From NCBI GenBank assembly GCA_964614585.1, contig CAZTLW010000107.1:1-8163 (forward strand): a stretch of 8,163 nt of DNA, read 5' to 3'. Numbering within the stretch: the first letter of the stretch is position 1; the number at the start of each line of letters is the position of its first letter. Made by a program: the position numbers and the translations under genes. Shown one piece after another: positions 6,363 to 8,163 of the stretch. The notes beneath the pieces are model-generated. The model made no database searches. It was not told the origin of the DNA and saw nothing but the letters and a program-made list of their open reading frames with translations. Origin of the DNA: JAHEFX01 sp964614585 (GTDB taxonomy: Bacteria; Actinomycetota; Acidimicrobiia; Spongiisociales; JAENVV01).

Positions 6363-6545
6363 TCAGCCCTCCTCGGGCATGAGGAGCCAGAGGACGAGGT
6401 AGATGAGGATCTGGGGGCCGGGCAGGAGGAACGAGAGCACGAAGAGCAGCCGGACCAACGAGCGGTCCCAGCCGAAGCGGTCGGCGACCCCGGCGCACAC
6501 GCCGGCGATGACGCGTCCCTCCTTGGGGCGTACGAGTCCATTCAT
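6363..6545 (-). CDS. PspC-domain small membrane protein
   Basis: A 60-residue protein that is essentially one PspC domain (PF04024 type). Landmarks are the N-terminal RPKEGRVIAGVCAGVADRFG, with the family's GVCAG-A--FG pattern at about residues 15-24, then DRSLVRLLFVL, and a hydrophobic segment (about residues 31-56) with the YLVLWLLMPEE ending typical of the domain. It is predicted to be anchored in the cytoplasmic membrane. In the founding Psp system PspC senses membrane stress, but stand-alone actinobacterial copies mostly lack pspA/pspB partners and none is seen here, so a stress role is only inferred. The ATG at 6545 is chosen because it starts just before the conserved RP-EGR block; the longer open frame upstream is a shadow of the LamG gene. 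It lies 25 bases after that gene and has its own candidate -10 box. Confidence 0.9.
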   Translation of the reverse strand: MNGLVRPKEGRVIAGVCAGVADRFGWDRSLVRLLFVLSFLLPGPQILIYLVLWLLMPEEG

Positions 6546-6552
6546 GCCACCG

Positions 6553-6558
6553 AGCCTA
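6553..6558 (-). promoter_or_regulatory. Predicted -10 box TAGGCT of the PspC gene (leaderless type)
   Basis: TAGGCT on the minus strand ends 7 bases before the ATG at 6545. It lies in the 25-base gap after the upstream LamG gene, whose 3' end would have to carry any -35 element; none is convincing. The same hexamer precedes the esterase start at a similar distance. Confidence 0.5.
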
Positions 6559-6570
6559 GGGACGGCCCGG

Positions 6571-8163
6571 TCAGCCGGTCCCGTTGGACCAGTGCTCGAT
6601 GACCTGGGCGGAGGTGAGCGCAGCGTTGAAGACCGCCACCTCGTCGATGCGGGCGGCGAACGGGGTCGGCGCCGACGAGTTGCCGTCGTGGAACTTGGTG
6701 CTGCCGTTGACCCGGCCGATCCCCGTGTCGTCGGTGTGGCTGTTCCAGTCGCGCCCGTCGGTCTTGGTGGCGGTGCCGACCAGCACGCCGTCGAGGTACA
6801 CGTCGAGCGTGTCGCCGGGGGCGTCGAGCACCATGCCGAGGTGGTGACGGCCCGGGGTGACCGTGGTCGTGACCTGCAACTCGCTTGGGCTCCAGTCCGA
6901 GTTCCACGCCCGGGCGTAGAGGGTGGTGCCGTCGAGGTAGGCGTTGAGGCCGTTGACGGTGCCGCCCTCCTCGTAGATGAGTTGGCGGCCGCCGGGGGCG
7001 GCCTCGAACCACAACGACAGCGTCCGTTCATCCCGACCGCCGACGTTGATGTCCGGCGAGTCGGGGATCTCCACCCCGCCGCCCGAGAAGCTGATCGACC
7101 CGTCGTCGGCCGGATCGTCGATGAGCCCCGGGGCCGACGCCACCGGGTCGAGGTAGGTGCCGTCGTTGCCGTTGCCCGATGCGTCGGCGGCGGTGGTGAG
7201 GACGACGACGCCGTCGATGACCTCCACGTCGTCGACGAGGTACTCATGGCCGCCACGGATCGACACCTCCGTGAACCCGCCGGCGTGGGCGGTGTCGGTC
7301 CACGTCACCTGGCCGAGGACGGCGAGCCCGGCGTCGGACACCGTCAGCGTGAGGTCGGCGCCGTCCTTGACGAGCTCCACGAAGTACCAGGCGTCGAGCT
7401 GGTCGGGGACCGACACGGCCGAGGAGCTCGCCGCCGAGAAGCCGAAGGTGCGGCGCTCGATGCCGATCGTGTCGGAGTCGTGGCGGAACACGAACCCGTA
7501 GCCGTTGCCGAGGGCCGTCTCGACCGAGACCCGGTCGAGTTGGCCGCCCGTGAACGGGGTGGGACGGTACACCCAGGTCCGGAACGTGAAGTCGTCGACC
7601 GAGAAGCCGATGGACTTCGAGCCGCCCGCCGGGTCGTTGTTGGTCTGCTTGGCGGCGGCGCCGCCACCCGAGCCGGGGCTGGGCGTCGGCGGGGTGGCGG
7701 CGACCACGTCGCCACCGAAGAACCCGGGGGACCAGCCCGTGAAGGTGGAGAAGTCGTCGACGAAGACGTTGCCCCCCGGGGCGGGGTCCTCACCGAGCCG
7801 CCAGTAGGCGGCCGGGCCGTCGGCGAGGATCATCTGGTCGTAGGGGCCGCGGCCGAAATCGGGGGCGGCCGACACGGCCCCGGCCTCCGAGGTCTGGGCC
7901 GAGAAGAAGGCGACGGTGGTGGCGGCGACCACCGACAGGGCGACGGCGAGGATCGTGAACACGGCGGCCGAGCGGGTGAGCCCACCCTCGTCGTCCCCGT
8001 GGTCGTCCTCGTCGGGGTCGGGCAGGGCATGGCGCATGATCCACCACGCCCCGGCGATGGACGCCAGGCTGAGCAGGGTCCACCACCACTGGCCCAGCCG
8101 CCACCAGTGGATGGGGAGGGCCACCCAGGGAACGACGAGGCGGCCGATGCCCTCGACGTCGGC
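6571..8163 (-). CDS. Membrane-anchored LamG/concanavalin-like protein, possibly the C-terminal part of a signal-peptidase-I fusion (5' end missing)
   Basis: The frame is open to the right window edge (531 codons including stop), so the start is outside; GTG at 8124 is internal to a continuing frame. Numbering from 8124: a Trp-rich hydrophobic segment (about 13-30), an acidic linker PDPDEDDHGDDE (35-46), a second membrane segment (about 53-74), then FFSAQTSEAGAVSAAPDF, which resembles SipW/TasA-type leaders. The rest is predicted extracytoplasmic. LamG (jellyroll) motifs are AYWRLGE (7789-7809), AADASGNGNDGTY, VEIPDSPDINVGG, RTLSLWF, HHLGMVLD-VYLDGVLVGT and the closing RIDEVAVFNAALTSAQVIEHW. 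Between AYWRLGE and the TTAADASGNG block lies about 197 residues forming another beta-rich module. The upstream GRLVVPWVALPIHWWRLG resembles the region after the catalytic part of archaeal/SipW-type signal peptidases, but no catalytic residues are in view. Ligand unknown; carbohydrate or envelope binding is inference. Confidence 0.85.
   Translation of the reverse strand, partial: ADVEGIGRLVVPWVALPIHWWRLGQWWWTLLSLASIAGAWWIMRHALPDPDEDDHGDDEGGLTRSAAVFTILAVALSVVAATTVAFFSAQTSEAGAVSAAPDFGRGPYDQMILADGPAAYWRLGEDPAPGGNVFVDDFSTFTGWSPGFFGGDVVAATPPTPSPGSGGGAAAKQTNNDPAGGSKSIGFSVDDFTFRTWVYRPTPFTGGQLDRVSVETALGNGYGFVFRHDSDTIGIERRTFGFSAASSSAVSVPDQLDAWYFVELVKDGADLTLTVSDAGLAVLGQVTWTDTAHAGGFTEVSIRGGHEYLVDDVEVIDGVVVLTTAADASGNGNDGTYLDPVASAPGLIDDPADDGSISFSGGGVEIPDSPDINVGGRDERTLSLWFEAAPGGRQLIYEEGGTVNGLNAYLDGTTLYARAWNSDWSPSELQVTTTVTPGRHHLGMVLDAPGDTLDVYLDGVLVGTATKTDGRDWNSHTDDTGIGRVNGSTKFHDGNSSAPTPFAARIDEVAVFNAALTSAQVIEHWSNGTG

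Noticed and set aside
6546..7256. An upstream extension of the PspC frame to 297 codons
   Set aside because: It is an out-of-frame Ser/Thr/Arg-rich shadow of the LamG gene. The PspC domain starts at the ATG at 6545.

Overview
The window is about 70% GC by eye, densely coded on both strands, with overlapping or nearly touching gene ends and TAnnnT -10 boxes lying 6-8 bases before several start codons. This fits a high-GC actinobacterium. The protein set (Abhydrolase_9 membrane hydrolase, PspC, a LamG protein with a SipW-like leader) makes a member of the Acidimicrobiia plausible, but that placement is inference. No phage, transposon, CRISPR array, tRNA or rRNA is visible.

Layout. On the + strand, 1-1454 is the 3' part of an integral-membrane serine hydrolase of the Abhydrolase_9 family, followed after 17 bases by a soluble family IV (HSL-type) esterase (1472-2398). 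An aldo/keto reductase on the - strand (2400-3443) abuts the esterase tail to tail. A 150-base divergent intergenic region (3444-3593) carries a hairpin and two 23-base near-identical direct repeats 31 bp apart, each built on a CAACCC(T/A)GGGTTG palindrome. The second copy overlaps the predicted -35 box of an imidazolonepropionase-like amidohydrolase (3594-4814, +). That gene ends inside the 3' end of a - strand SRPBCC protein (4799-5341), which is the second gene of a tight pair with a pirin-family protein (5343-6287). The gap before the pirin gene holds a heptanucleotide tandem repeat and palindromes (6308-6358). Upstream on the - strand are a 60-residue PspC-domain membrane protein (6363-6545) and the 3' part of a large envelope protein (6571-8163 and beyond) with two membrane segments and LamG-type beta-sandwich modules.

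How the genes relate. Most are single-function housekeeping or accessory enzymes (two hydrolases, an aldo/keto reductase, an amidohydrolase, a pirin) without an obvious shared pathway. Only pirin-SRPBCC looks like a translationally coupled operon. The region is not an obvious island.

The most unusual signals are a beta-sandwich domain apparently inserted inside a LamG domain of the 3'-terminal protein, a SipW-substrate-like leader within that same polypeptide, the paired palindromes over the amidohydrolase promoter, and the recurrent leaderless-type promoters. No stretch longer than 300 bases lacks a gene.
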